A stretch of DNA of 64,000 bases, taken from Saccharothrix longispora. Lineage in GTDB: Bacteria > Actinomycetota > Actinomycetes > Mycobacteriales > Pseudonocardiaceae. A model generated the notes under the pieces. The model saw only the letters and a list, made by a program, of their open reading frames with translations, was not told the origin of the DNA and did no database searches. Position numbers and translations under genes: made by a program. The DNA is taken from contig NZ_NSDM01000020.1 in assembly GCF_030852425.1 (NCBI RefSeq), positions 1 through 64,000 of the forward strand, read 5' to 3'. Below, piece by piece: positions 39,910 through 48,322 of the stretch (positions are counted from its first letter, which is position 1; each line of letters begins with the position of its first letter).

Positions 39910-39970
39910 CGCCCGGCGTGACCCGCCCGGCGTGCCCGCGGTGGGCGCACCGGGCGGGTCACGCCGGGCG
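39910..39970. terminator. 21-bp bidirectional terminator stem
   Basis: 39910-39930 and 39950-39970 are exact reverse complements. The 19-base loop holds a further short GCCC/GGGC stem. It separates the convergent hydrolase and PucR-type genes. Confidence 0.88.
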
Positions 39971-39979
39971 GCGGCGCGG

Positions 39980-41842
39980 TCAGGGCTGCCCCGAGCCCAC
40001 GACCCGCATCAGCTTCAGCGCCAACTGCACCTCCAGCACCCGCTCCGGCGACTGCCAGTCCTCGCCCAGCAACGACGCCACCCGGTCCAGCCGCTGCACG
40101 ACCGTGTTCACGTGCACGTGCAGCTCCTCCTTGGCCCGGCTGAGGTTCGCGCCGCACGCGAAGTACGCGGTGACCGTCCGCACCAGCTCGGTGCCCCGGC
40201 TCGCGTCGTAGTCCAGCAGCGGCCCCAGCGTCGCGCGCACGTACCCGGTCACGTCGGCCCGGTCGCCCAGCAGGACGCCGACGAACCCCAGGTCGGCCAG
40301 GGTGCCGCCAGTGCCCCGCCGGTCGAGCTGGAGCAGCGCGCGCAGGCACCGCACGGCCTCGGCGTGCGCGGTCGCCACGTGCTGCGGCCCGTGCGCCGGG
40401 CCGCCCGAGCCCACGGTCACCGGCACGCCGACGGCGGCGCCCAGCACCCGCGCGGCGTCGTGCGCGGCGCGGCGGAGGTCGGCCCCCGGCAGCACCAGCA
40501 CCACGTGCTCGCCGTGCGTGCCCGCCAGCCCCCGGCACGCCGAGGCGTGGTGCGCGGCGGCGGCCGGCAGCCGGTCGCGGGGACCGTCGGCGACCAGGAC
40601 GACGTGCTCGGCGACCAGTTCGACGCCCACCCGGCGGGCGCGGGCCCGCAGCGCCACCGGGTCCGGCCCGGTCGACGCGAGCAGGTCGGTGATCAGCTCG
40701 CCGCGCACCTTGTTCTCCGCCTCGGCGACCGTGCGGCGCAGGAGCAGCAGCAGGGCGGTGACGACGCCCGCGCGCTCGAACAGCCGGCGGTCCGCGTCGC
40801 CGAGGTCGGGGCGGTCGGTGAGGGTCAGGCCGCCGAGCAGCTCGCGGCCCGCCAGCACCGCGCACACCCACGTGCCGTCCTGCGGCACGGCCCGGCCGCT
40901 CGCCCGCGAGGCGTTGACCGCGGGCCGCGACGACAGGACCCGCGCGGTGCCGATGCGGGCCAGCTCGCCGCCGTCCGCGTCGTGCACCACGATCCCGCCG
41001 CCGAGGACCTGCGCCACGGCGGCGGCCACCTCGGGCACGTCCGCGCCCCGCAGCACGAGGTCCGTCAACCGGTCGTGGGCCTCCTCGGCGCGGCGCATGG
41101 CCTCGTTGTGCGCGCGGATCGTGCCGCCCGCGGCGCGGGTCTCCTCCAGCAGGTGCGCGGTGTCCAGCGCGATGGCCGCGTGGTCGGCCAGCGACGACAG
41201 CAGCGCCACCTCCTCCGGCGGGAACTGGCGCGGCGACCGGTTGGCCGCGTACAGCACGCCGATGACGCGGCGGTCGAGCTTCAGCGGCACGCCGAGGATC
41301 GCGACCAGGCCCTCGTCGCGCACGGCGGCGTCGATCGGGTCGGTGTGGTCGAACCGGTCGTCGGCGAAGTAGTCGGCGGTCACGTAGGGCCGCGCGGTCT
41401 GCGCCACGAGCCCGCCCAGCCCTTCGCCCATGCCGAGCCGGACCTGTTGGAACAGCGCGGAGATCGATCCGTCGGTGACCCGCATGTACGTGCCGCGCTC
41501 GCCGACGTCGTTCATGCTCAGGTAGGCGATGTCGGCGCCGAGGAGCTGCCGCGCGCGCCGCACGATGGAGCGCAGCACCGCGTCCGGGTCGCGCACGCCC
41601 GCCAGGTCGTTGGCGGTGTCGAACAACGCTTCCAGCTCGGCCTCGCGACGGCGGTGCGCGGTGAGCGTGCGGTGGACGCGCATCGCCCACTCGGCCGCCC
41701 GCGCGACCCGGTCCAGCCCGACCCCGGTCACGCCCGCCGCGCGGGCCGCGGGGAGCACCTCCGCGAGCCGCTCGCTGCCCGCGTCGTTCGCCAGCAGGTC
41801 CAGCAGCTCCAGCAGGTGCTCCACCGCGTCCGCCCCACTCAT
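39980..41842 (-). CDS. GAF domain-containing PucR/CdaR-type transcriptional regulator
   Basis: The 620-residue regulator has a GAF domain at ~residues 85-250 (LFDTANDLAGVRDPDAVLRS, LGVPLKLDRRVIGVLY). A long coiled and GGDEF-like middle follows, then the PucR C-terminal helix-turn-helix (YFACGANLSRAKEELHVHVN and TVVQRLDRVASLLG). Such proteins activate catabolic operons in response to a small metabolite. The gene lies 4 bp after the MHS transporter and in series with the 3-hydroxybutyrate dehydrogenase, so it probably regulates that unit in response to 3-hydroxybutyrate or its CoA ester (inference). Confidence 0.88.
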   Translation of the reverse strand: MSGADAVEHLLELLDLLANDAGSERLAEVLPAARAAGVTGVGLDRVARAAEWAMRVHRTLTAHRRREAELEALFDTANDLAGVRDPDAVLRSIVRRARQLLGADIAYLSMNDVGERGTYMRVTDGSISALFQQVRLGMGEGLGGLVAQTARPYVTADYFADDRFDHTDPIDAAVRDEGLVAILGVPLKLDRRVIGVLYAANRSPRQFPPEEVALLSSLADHAAIALDTAHLLEETRAAGGTIRAHNEAMRRAEEAHDRLTDLVLRGADVPEVAAAVAQVLGGGIVVHDADGGELARIGTARVLSSRPAVNASRASGRAVPQDGTWVCAVLAGRELLGGLTLTDRPDLGDADRRLFERAGVVTALLLLLRRTVAEAENKVRGELITDLLASTGPDPVALRARARRVGVELVAEHVVLVADGPRDRLPAAAAHHASACRGLAGTHGEHVVLVLPGADLRRAAHDAARVLGAAVGVPVTVGSGGPAHGPQHVATAHAEAVRCLRALLQLDRRGTGGTLADLGFVGVLLGDRADVTGYVRATLGPLLDYDASRGTELVRTVTAYFACGANLSRAKEELHVHVNTVVQRLDRVASLLGEDWQSPERVLEVQLALKLMRVVGSGQP

Positions 41843-41846
41843 GCGC

Positions 41847-43193
41847 TCATGCTGTCACCGAGGAGCGCTCCCCGGTGGTCCGGTCCAGCGACGTCCCCTT
41901 CGTCTCCTTGGCCGCCGCCACGGCGATCACCGTGATCACGCACATCGCCACCACGTACAGCACGACGGGCAGGGTGCTCCGGTACGCGGCGAGCAGGGCG
42001 GTGGCGATGAGCGGGGCCACGGCGCCCGCCGCGATCGACGCGAGCTGGTAGCCGATGGACGCGCCCGAGTAGCGGACCTTCGTGCCGAACAGCTCGGAGA
42101 AGAACGCGGCCTGCGGGCCGTACATGGCGCCGTGCAGCACGAGCCCGACCGTGACGGCGAGGGTCATGGGCACGAACGACTTCGTGTCCAGCAGGGCGAA
42201 GAAGGCGAACATCCACGCGGCCATGCCGACCGTGCCGAGCAGGTAGGTGGTGCGGCGGCCGATGCGGTCCGACAGCGCGCCCCACAGCGGGATCGTGACC
42301 AGGTGGGCGAAGGACGCGATGAGCACCGCGTTGAGGCCGGCCGACCGCGGCATCCCCAGCTCGCTGGTGATGTAGACCAGGATGAACGCGGTGATCACGT
42401 AGTACGACACGTTCTCCGCCATGCGCGCGCCCATGGCGATCAGCACCTCGCGCCAGTGGTGGCGCACCACCGACACGATCGGGGCCTTCTCGGGCTGCCT
42501 GGTCGCCTCGGCCCGGCGCTGCGCCGCCAGGAACACGGGCGATTCCTCGACGCTGAGCCGGATCCACAGTCCGATGAGGACCAGCACCCCGGACAGCAGG
42601 AACGGCACGCGCCAGCCCCACGACAGGAACGCCTCCTCGTCGCTCTGCACGGCGGCCAGCACGGCGAGCACGGCGGTGGCGAGCAGGTTGCCCATCGGCG
42701 CGCCCGCCTGCGGCCACGACGCCCAGAAGCCGCGCCGCGCCGCGCTGCCGTGCTCGGACACGATGAGCACCGCGCCGCCCCACTCGCCGCCGAGCGCGAA
42801 GCCCTGGACCAGCCGCAGCAGCGTCAGCAGCAGGGGCGCGGCCACGCCGATGGTGGCGTACGTGGGCAGCAGGCCCATGGCGAACGTCGCGGCGCCCATC
42901 AGCAGCAGGCTCAGCACGAGCAGCTTCTTGCGGCCGAGCTTGTCACCGTAGTGGCCGAACACCAGGCCGCCGAGCGGTCGGGCCAGGAAGCCGATCGCGT
43001 AGGTGGTGAACGCGAGCAGCGTCCCGACGAGCGGGTCGGCGCTGGGGAAGAACAGCTTGTTGAACACCAGCGCGGCGGCCGAGCCGTAGAGGAAGAAGTC
43101 GTACCACTCGACGGTGGTTCCGACGAGGCTGCCTATGACGACCTTGGCGAAGCCGGGTTTCGGCGGGTTCTGCACGGTCATGGCGGTCACCAC
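41847..43193 (-). CDS. MFS transporter, MHS subfamily (candidate 3-hydroxybutyrate importer)
   Basis: The 448-residue 12-helix transporter shows VGTTVEWYDFFLYGSAAALV, IGFLARPLGGLVFGHYGDKL and LGGEWGGAVLIVSEH, the MHS hallmarks. It resembles the carrier at 33232 but is clearly a different paralogue (for example HVGDRFGRK versus HYGDKLGRK). It is flanked in the same direction by a 3-hydroxybutyrate dehydrogenase (31-bp gap) and a PucR-type regulator (4-bp gap). The arrangement transporter-dehydrogenase-regulator suggests uptake of 3-hydroxybutyrate or a short hydroxyacid (inference). Confidence 0.92.
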   Translation of the reverse strand: MVTAMTVQNPPKPGFAKVVIGSLVGTTVEWYDFFLYGSAAALVFNKLFFPSADPLVGTLLAFTTYAIGFLARPLGGLVFGHYGDKLGRKKLLVLSLLLMGAATFAMGLLPTYATIGVAAPLLLTLLRLVQGFALGGEWGGAVLIVSEHGSAARRGFWASWPQAGAPMGNLLATAVLAVLAAVQSDEEAFLSWGWRVPFLLSGVLVLIGLWIRLSVEESPVFLAAQRRAEATRQPEKAPIVSVVRHHWREVLIAMGARMAENVSYYVITAFILVYITSELGMPRSAGLNAVLIASFAHLVTIPLWGALSDRIGRRTTYLLGTVGMAAWMFAFFALLDTKSFVPMTLAVTVGLVLHGAMYGPQAAFFSELFGTKVRYSGASIGYQLASIAAGAVAPLIATALLAAYRSTLPVVLYVVAMCVITVIAVAAAKETKGTSLDRTTGERSSVTA

Positions 43194-43224
43194 TTCGTTG
43201 GGGGTGTGCTTGCGGGGGAAGGGG

Positions 43225-43986
43225 TTACTGGGCGGTCCAGCCGCCGTCGATCGTGAACGAGGCGCCGGTGACGTGGCCGGAGTGCGCCCCGCACAGCCAC
43301 CGCACGACGGAGGCCACCTCGTCCGGTTCCACGAGCTGCTTGATGGCGTGCCGGGCCAGCAGCACGTCGGCGAGCACGCGGTCCGGGTCGATGCCGTGCG
43401 CCCTGGCCTGGTCGGCGACCTGGTTCTCGACCAGGGGCGTGCGGACGTAGCCGGGGCTGACGCAGTTGCTGGTGACGCCGTGCGGCGCGCCCTCCAGCGC
43501 GATGACCTTGCTCAGGCCCTCCAGGCCGTGCTTGGCGGCGACGTAGGCGGACTTGAAGGCGCTCGCGCGCGTGCCGTGCACGCTGGAGAGGTTGACGACC
43601 CGGCCCCAGCCGCGGTGGTACATGTGCGGCAGGACGTGGCGGGCGAGCAGGAACGGCGCGGTCACCATGACCCGCTGGAGCAGCTCGAACCGCTCCGGCG
43701 GGAACTCGTGGACGGGGGCGACGTGCTGGAGGCCCGCGTTGTTGACCAGGACGTCGACCTCGGTGGGCAGGCCGGACACGTCGCCGGTCAGGTCGACGGC
43801 GTGGCCGGTGCCGCCGACCTCCCGGGCGACCTCGGCCACGCCGTCGGCGTCGCGGTCCACCACGTGCACCTTCGCGCCGGCGGCGGCGAGCGCCACCGCC
43901 ACCGCCCGCCCGATGCCGCCGGCGGCGCCGGTGACCAGGGCGGTGCGGCCGGAGAGGTCGTCGCTGTGACCGGGGACACTCGTCAT
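43225..43986 (-). CDS. D-3-hydroxybutyrate dehydrogenase (SDR)
   Basis: The 253-residue SDR matches the 3-hydroxybutyrate dehydrogenase subgroup. It has TGAAGGIG, NNAGLQHVAPVHEFP, LSSVHGTRASAFKSAYVAAK (Ser, Tyr and Lys) and the diagnostic SNCVSPGYVRTPLVENQV. It oxidises (R)-3-hydroxybutyrate to acetoacetate with NAD+. It is the first gene of a three-gene leftward unit with an MHS transporter and a GAF-PucR regulator. ATG 43986 is well placed; the ~195-bp gap to the right should hold the promoter. Confidence 0.93.
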   Translation of the reverse strand: MTSVPGHSDDLSGRTALVTGAAGGIGRAVAVALAAAGAKVHVVDRDADGVAEVAREVGGTGHAVDLTGDVSGLPTEVDVLVNNAGLQHVAPVHEFPPERFELLQRVMVTAPFLLARHVLPHMYHRGWGRVVNLSSVHGTRASAFKSAYVAAKHGLEGLSKVIALEGAPHGVTSNCVSPGYVRTPLVENQVADQARAHGIDPDRVLADVLLARHAIKQLVEPDEVASVVRWLCGAHSGHVTGASFTIDGGWTAQ

Positions 43987-44181
43987 GGCCCGAAACGCTA
44001 GGTGACCTGCGGTTCGCCGCCCATGTGAGTGGTCTACACAACGTGCGGGCGTCGGGTGTGTTCAGGCAACAGTGAGCGACACGGGCATCGACTTCATGAA
44101 TACCTACTGAAGTTGGCGTTGCGACATGAGTAGTCTGCTTTGGCCCGATCGGGGGACCAACCAGGCTATGGGGGTTACCAA

Positions 44182-44367
44182 GTGTCACTCACGCCGATCT
44201 ACGACGACCTGCTGCGCGAGTTCGAGGGGATCATCCTGGCGAGCCGGGACGTGCCGACCGACGGGGCCGCGGAGAACGGGGAGCGGGCCGACGCCCCGGC
44301 CACCGGGGCCGCTGTCGAGACGACCTCGGGGACCATCGACCAGGCCGCCGACACCACGACCGGCTGA
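44182..44367 (+). CDS. Small acidic protein of unknown function
   Basis: From GTG 44182 (GGGGG 10 bases upstream) 61 residues are encoded. They comprise an N-terminal amphipathic start VSLTPIYDDLLREFEGIILA followed by an acidic, Ala/Thr/Gly-rich, probably disordered tail. The opening resembles short conserved actinobacterial proteins but I cannot name a family. Its stop lies in a small hairpin shared with the convergent repeat-protein gene. Codon bias is consistent with a real gene. Confidence 0.55.
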   Translation: MSLTPIYDDLLREFEGIILASRDVPTDGAAENGERADAPATGAAVETTSGTIDQAADTTTG

Positions 44368-44389
44368 CCGGCGGGGCGCGCGTCAGCCG
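44361..44389. terminator. Small hairpin spanning two convergent stop codons
   Basis: CGGCTGAC (44361-44368) pairs with GTCAGCCG (44382-44389). The two stop codons (44365-44367 and 44383-44385) lie in opposite arms, as at 27492-27541. Confidence 0.6.
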
Positions 44390-45570
44390 CGGGGACGGCG
44401 GCGGAAGGCCGCGCGGAGCTGACGGCGCACCCGCCGACCGGCCAGGCCGATCGGCGCGACCACCGAACCGCGCACCCAGCGCACCGGTGCGACGACCGCG
44501 CCCCGCCAGACCCGACGGACCCCGCGGCCGACCGGCGCCAGGACGGTGTCCCGCACCCACCTGGCCGGGGTCACGACCAGCGCCCGCCAGGCGCGCGCGA
44601 GTCCCCGCCCCAGCGGCCGCAGCGCCCGCCGGAACACCCACACCGCCCCGGCGCGCAGGCGGCGCCCCACCGCCGCCAACGCGCGCCCGACCCGCCGGAA
44701 CGCCCACACCAGCGCGCCCAGGAACAGCCGGAGCAGCCACCACACCCCGGCGCCCACACCCCGCAGGGGTCGGACCACCACGTTCCACCCGACCCACCGC
44801 AGGCCGCGCCCGGCCCACCGCCCCACCGACCGCAGGCCATTCCCGACCTGCCGCCGAACCCACCGCACCCCGGCCCCGACCGCCCGGGCCGCCCGCACCA
44901 CGACGCGTCGCCACACCCACGACACCCCACGACCGGCCGGCGCCACGCCCGTCCGCCACACCCACCGCGCCGGGTCGAGCACGAGCACTCGCCCCGCCCG
45001 GCGCAGTCCGCGCCCGGCAGGTTGCACCAACTCCCGCGACACCCACCGACCCACCGCGCGCACCCCGCGCCCGGCCGGTCGGGCCACCACCGCGAACGTC
45101 CACCGGGACGCCCGGCGCACCATCCCGCCGCCGGCGCGCAACCCGCGCCCGACCGCCCCCGCACCGGCGCGCAACCTCCGCCCCACAGCCCCCGCACCGG
45201 CGCGCACACCCCGTCCCACCGGGCGCAGGACCGCGACGAGGACCCACCGCCCCGCCCACGACACCGGCCGCACCGCGAACCGCCCGACCGCGCCGGCCAC
45301 CAGGTGCCCGATCGCGCGCAGGCCGCGTCCCACCGCGCCCGTCACCCGCGCCACACCGCGCCACACCGGACCGAGAGCCGCGCGGAACGAGCGGATCACC
45401 TTCCCGCCGAACGCCCACACCCTCGCCGCCGACGCGGCGACCGGGCGCAGCGCCAGGCGGTGCACCGCCTCCCACGCCAACCGCACCGGCACCACGACCA
45501 GCACCGCCACGGCGCGCGCCACCCACACCGCCCAAGCGGGCGGCTCGACCTCGTCCTTTTCCCCCGTCAT
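44383..45570 (-). CDS. Arg/Trp/Gly-rich internally repetitive protein of unknown function
   Basis: The 395-residue, strongly basic protein is made almost entirely of degenerate amphipathic repeats on the theme RPxGRGxRxxxRxVxxxPxRWV. Examples are VLRPVGRGVRAGAG, VARPAGRGVRAVGRWV, LAPVGRGVRRVWRG and VAPVRWVRGSVVAP, with a composite period of about 27 residues near the C-terminus. Residues ~12-35 are the only plausible membrane helix (AWAVWVARAVAVLVVVPVRL). Almost no Lys, Cys, His or acidic residues occur after residue 40. ATG 45570 is chosen because earlier in-frame codons look non-coding. No family is recognised; membrane-surface, nucleic-acid or cell-wall binding are all possible. Confidence 0.6.
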   Translation of the reverse strand: MTGEKDEVEPPAWAVWVARAVAVLVVVPVRLAWEAVHRLALRPVAASAARVWAFGGKVIRSFRAALGPVWRGVARVTGAVGRGLRAIGHLVAGAVGRFAVRPVSWAGRWVLVAVLRPVGRGVRAGAGAVGRRLRAGAGAVGRGLRAGGGMVRRASRWTFAVVARPAGRGVRAVGRWVSRELVQPAGRGLRRAGRVLVLDPARWVWRTGVAPAGRGVSWVWRRVVVRAARAVGAGVRWVRRQVGNGLRSVGRWAGRGLRWVGWNVVVRPLRGVGAGVWWLLRLFLGALVWAFRRVGRALAAVGRRLRAGAVWVFRRALRPLGRGLARAWRALVVTPARWVRDTVLAPVGRGVRRVWRGAVVAPVRWVRGSVVAPIGLAGRRVRRQLRAAFRRRPRG

Positions 45571-45691
45571 GCCACTCGGACGCACCCGGAGGGCGAGCGG
45601 TGCCGCTCGGCGCCGCCATGCGATGAGCGCCTCAACGCCCACCGTCTCATCCGCCCCGGTGACACCGGGGCCCAACCGGCACAAGAAGTCC

Positions 45692-45875
45692 GCGCCCCGC
45701 GAGTCGTAAGCCCGCGCCCCGCGAGTCGTAAGCCCGCGCCCCGCGAGTCGTAAGCCCGCGCCCCGCGAGTCGTAAGCCCGCGCCCCGCGAGTCGCACGTT
45801 CGCGTCGGAGCGTGAACTTACGACTCGCCAGGCCTGAACTTGCGACTCGCGGGGCGCGGACTTACGACTCGCGGG
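45692..45875. repeat. 22-bp tandem repeats followed by inverted copies
   Basis: Four exact copies of a 22-bp unit (core GCGAGTCGTAAG, units at 45692-45713, 45714-45735, 45736-45757, 45758-45779) are followed by a partial fifth (to 45794). Three copies of the core in the opposite orientation follow (CTTACGACTCGC near 45817-45828, a variant at ~45838-45850, and 45861-45872). The array is non-coding and ends at the stop codon of the LCP gene; its arms can fold back on one another. Exact identity of the direct copies implies recent expansion. Confidence 0.9.
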
Positions 45876-45878
45876 TGG

Positions 45879-47021
45879 TTACTTCGGTTGTTCCAGGAGG
45901 TCCGCCGGGACCGGTTCGTCCTTCTCCAGGGCTCCGAACAGGCGCAGGGCGTTGTCGCGGTCCCACTGGACGACGGAGCCCGCGCCGGGCACGGTCGGCG
46001 TGCCGCCCACGGGCACCGTGACCGTGTCGACTCCCCCGCCCATCGCGAACGCCATGCCCGCGAGGTGGTGCAGGTGGTCGTCGGAGTTGACCGAGATCGA
46101 GTCGGTGCTCGCGAACAGCAGCGGGAACGCGCGGAACGGGTTGGCCAGCACGCCGACGCTGGTGGCCTTGTCGCTCAGCGCGGCCAGGAACTCGCGCTGG
46201 TTCTGCACGCGCTGGAGGTCGGCCGTGGCGAACGCGCGGGTCCGGACGAAACCGAGCGCCTGCGCGCCGTTCAGCTCCTGGCAGCCGGGCTGGAGGTCCA
46301 GGCCCGCCAACGGGTCCTGCATCGGCTCGTCGATGCACATGTCCACGCCGCCGATGGCGTCCACGATCCCGGCGAACCCGCCGAAGCCGATCTCCATGTA
46401 GTGGTCGACGTGGATTCCGGTCGCGCCTTCGATGCTCTGCACCAGCAGCGACGGTCCGCCGATCGCGAACGCCGCGTTGATCTTGTTCTTGCCGTTGCCG
46501 GGGATGTCCACGTACGAGTCGCGCGGCACGCTCACCAGCGTCGCCTTCCCGGAGCCGTCCGGGATGTGCAGCAGCATGATCGTGTCGGTGCGCCGACCGC
46601 CCGCGTCACCGGTGGCCAGCTCGGCCTTCTGCTCCTCGGTCAGGTCGTCGCGCGCGTCGGACCCGACGAGCAGCCAGTTGGTGCCCGGGGTGTCCGCCGG
46701 CCGGCCCTCGTAGTCGCCGAGCGCGTCGATGCGGCGCAGCGACGAGTCGACGTACACCCACATGCCGACGCCGAGCGCCAGCAGCAGCACCAGCACGACC
46801 GCGACGATCCGGCCGACCCGGCGCTTGCGGCGCGGCGGCGCCTGCCGGTAGCCGCCGGCACCGGCCCTCGCGACGGCGGGTGCCCGGCCGCCACCCTGGC
46901 GTGCGCCCTGCTGCGGCTGCTGGTAGCCGGGTTGCGGGTAGGCGCGCGTGCGCTGCTGGGGAGGACGCTGCGCGGGGCGCCCTCCCCCTTGGTACCCGCC
47001 CTGCTGATACCCGCCGTTCAT
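45879..47021 (-). CDS. LytR-CpsA-Psr (LCP) family cell-wall glycopolymer transferase
   Basis: The 380-residue protein has a cytoplasmic Gln/Gly/Pro-rich head (~residues 1-60, YQQGGYQGGG-type), one membrane helix (~residues 68-90, VAVVLVLLLALGVGMWVYV) and an outer LCP domain. The LCP domain has LLVGSDARDDL, RRTDTIMLLHIP, SVPRDSYVDIPG with KINAAFAIGG, and FVRTRAFATADLQRVQNQ, carrying the conserved Arg/Asp residues. LCP enzymes attach teichoic acid- or arabinogalactan-like polymers to peptidoglycan. ATG 47021 is used; an upstream in-frame GTG is less likely. Transcription is bounded by the 22-bp repeat array downstream. Confidence 0.93.
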   Translation of the reverse strand: MNGGYQQGGYQGGGRPAQRPPQQRTRAYPQPGYQQPQQGARQGGGRAPAVARAGAGGYRQAPPRRKRRVGRIVAVVLVLLLALGVGMWVYVDSSLRRIDALGDYEGRPADTPGTNWLLVGSDARDDLTEEQKAELATGDAGGRRTDTIMLLHIPDGSGKATLVSVPRDSYVDIPGNGKNKINAAFAIGGPSLLVQSIEGATGIHVDHYMEIGFGGFAGIVDAIGGVDMCIDEPMQDPLAGLDLQPGCQELNGAQALGFVRTRAFATADLQRVQNQREFLAALSDKATSVGVLANPFRAFPLLFASTDSISVNSDDHLHHLAGMAFAMGGGVDTVTVPVGGTPTVPGAGSVVQWDRDNALRLFGALEKDEPVPADLLEQPK

Positions 47022-47112
47022 CTGGCGACCCCGCTCCGTGTGTCGGCCACTGCTCGCAGATAAGGACGCGACGCGTGGCAAGAGGTTGCCAGCCTAGTGG
47101 TCGGGTCGCGCC

Positions 47113-47502
47113 CTAGTGGTCCGGCGGGAGCACGAGGGCGGCCAGCAGGCGGTCCAGTTCGGCCACCGGGTCGTCGGTGAGGCCGGTGTGCGCGGGCGAG
47201 GTCTGCACGATGGTGGACCGGGGCGCGGTGAGCCACCGGAACCGCTGCCCGGCCGACGTGCGCGCCACCGGACCGGCGGTCGGCGAGCCGTCGCACGACA
47301 GCCCCAGGTGCTCCAGGCTCGCCCGCAGCACCTCGACGTCCAGGAACGGGTCGAGCGCCAGCACCCGCTTCTCGTCCACGTGCACGCGCGCACCGAGGAA
47401 GTCGAGGTCCTTGCAGTAGACGAGGACGCCGACGTTGACGAACTCGCCGCGCTCCTGGCGGGGCACGGCGCGCAGCAGCGCGTACTCAAACACGTGCGGC
47501 AC
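47113..47502 (-). CDS. DUF3037 family protein
   Basis: The 129-residue DUF3037 protein has FEYALLRAVPRQERGEFVNV near the start, followed by LVYCKDLDFLGARVH and a C-terminal FRWLTAPRSTIVQTSPAHTG. The family is almost always encoded next to a HipA-like kinase gene, as here, with an overlap of 17 bases between the two reading frames. Its function is unknown; tight coupling suggests it is a partner or substrate of the kinase. GTG 47502 is the start. Confidence 0.88.
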   Translation of the reverse strand: MPHVFEYALLRAVPRQERGEFVNVGVLVYCKDLDFLGARVHVDEKRVLALDPFLDVEVLRASLEHLGLSCDGSPTAGPVARTSAGQRFRWLTAPRSTIVQTSPAHTGLTDDPVAELDRLLAALVLPPDH

Positions 47503-48292
47503 GGGCGGCCTCCAGTGCGTCGACCCACGTCCGCGGCGCGGCCAGGCGGGAGGTGAAGAACTGCTCGTACGCGCCGCGCACGGCGTCCGGCGTGCCGAAC
47601 GCCTCGTCCTGCGCGAGCCACTCGTCGGGCACGAGCGCCAGCACCTCGCGCACCAGTTCCGGGGTCACGCGGGCGGTCAGCTCGGCGTCCACGTCGGCCA
47701 GCGGGCCGGCGAACGGCAGCATCAGGTGGTCGGCCGCGTCGAACCGGTAGGTCGCCGCGGGGAACCGCTCGGGCCGCCACGAGTGGTGGAAGTACAGCGA
47801 GGCGCCGTGGTCGATGAGCCACAGCTCCCGGTGCCACAGCAGCGTGTTGGGGTTGCGCCAGCTCCGGTCGACGTTGAGCGTCAGGGCGTCCAGCCACAGC
47901 AGCCGGGTCGCCAGGTCGCTGGACGGCTCGCGCACCACCGGGTTGTAGTCGAACGAGCCGGGCAGGTAGTCCAGCCCCAGGTTCAGGCCGCCGCTGGCCT
48001 TGAGCAGCTCCTGGACCTCCTGGTCGGGCTCGGCGCGGCCCAGCTCGGGGTCCAGCTCCGCGAGCACGAGCTCGGGCACGCGGAAGCCGAGGCGACGGGC
48101 CAGCTCGCCGACGACGATCTCGGCGATCAGCGCCTTCACGCCCTGGCCCGCGCCCCGGAACTTGAGCACGTACATGCCGAGGTCGTCGGCTTCGACGAGG
48201 CCCGGCAACGAACCGCCCTCCCGCAGGGGCGTGACGTAGCGGGTGGCCGCGACCTGGCGCAGCCCGTTCGTGGGGTTCACGCCCGGCATCAT
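47486..48292 (-). CDS. HipA-like kinase family protein
   Basis: The ~268-residue protein is a HipA-family kinase without the usual HipA N-terminal subdomain or HipB partner. The nucleotide-binding part has GMYVLKFRGAGQGVKALIAE. The catalytic loop is LTLNVDRSWRNPNTLLW, with Asp and Asn as in HipA NxD-type loops, and the metal motif is ELWLIDHGASLYFHH. It overlaps DUF3037. ATG 48292 or 48289 are both possible starts, and neither has a clear ribosome site; a TTG at 48298 is also in frame. A 9-bp inverted repeat spans the start. Confidence 0.85.
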   Translation of the reverse strand: MMPGVNPTNGLRQVAATRYVTPLREGGSLPGLVEADDLGMYVLKFRGAGQGVKALIAEIVVGELARRLGFRVPELVLAELDPELGRAEPDQEVQELLKASGGLNLGLDYLPGSFDYNPVVREPSSDLATRLLWLDALTLNVDRSWRNPNTLLWHRELWLIDHGASLYFHHSWRPERFPAATYRFDAADHLMLPFAGPLADVDAELTARVTPELVREVLALVPDEWLAQDEAFGTPDAVRGAYEQFFTSRLAAPRTWVDALEAARAARV

Positions 48293-48306
48293 CGTCAATG
48301 CCGGGC
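48281..48306. promoter_or_regulatory. Inverted repeat over the start of the HipA-like gene
   Basis: GCCCGGCAT (48281-48289) and ATGCCGGGC (48298-48306) form a 9-bp palindrome around the alternative start codons, 17 bp downstream of the SGNH gene stop in the opposite sense of reading. It may be an operator for the kinase/DUF3037 pair or the tail of the upstream SGNH transcript. Confidence 0.5.
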
Positions 48307-48322
48307 GCGGACCGCCAACCGG

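Noticed and set aside
45692-45875. A CRISPR array.
   Set aside because: The copies are directly adjacent with no unique spacers, and no cas genes are present.
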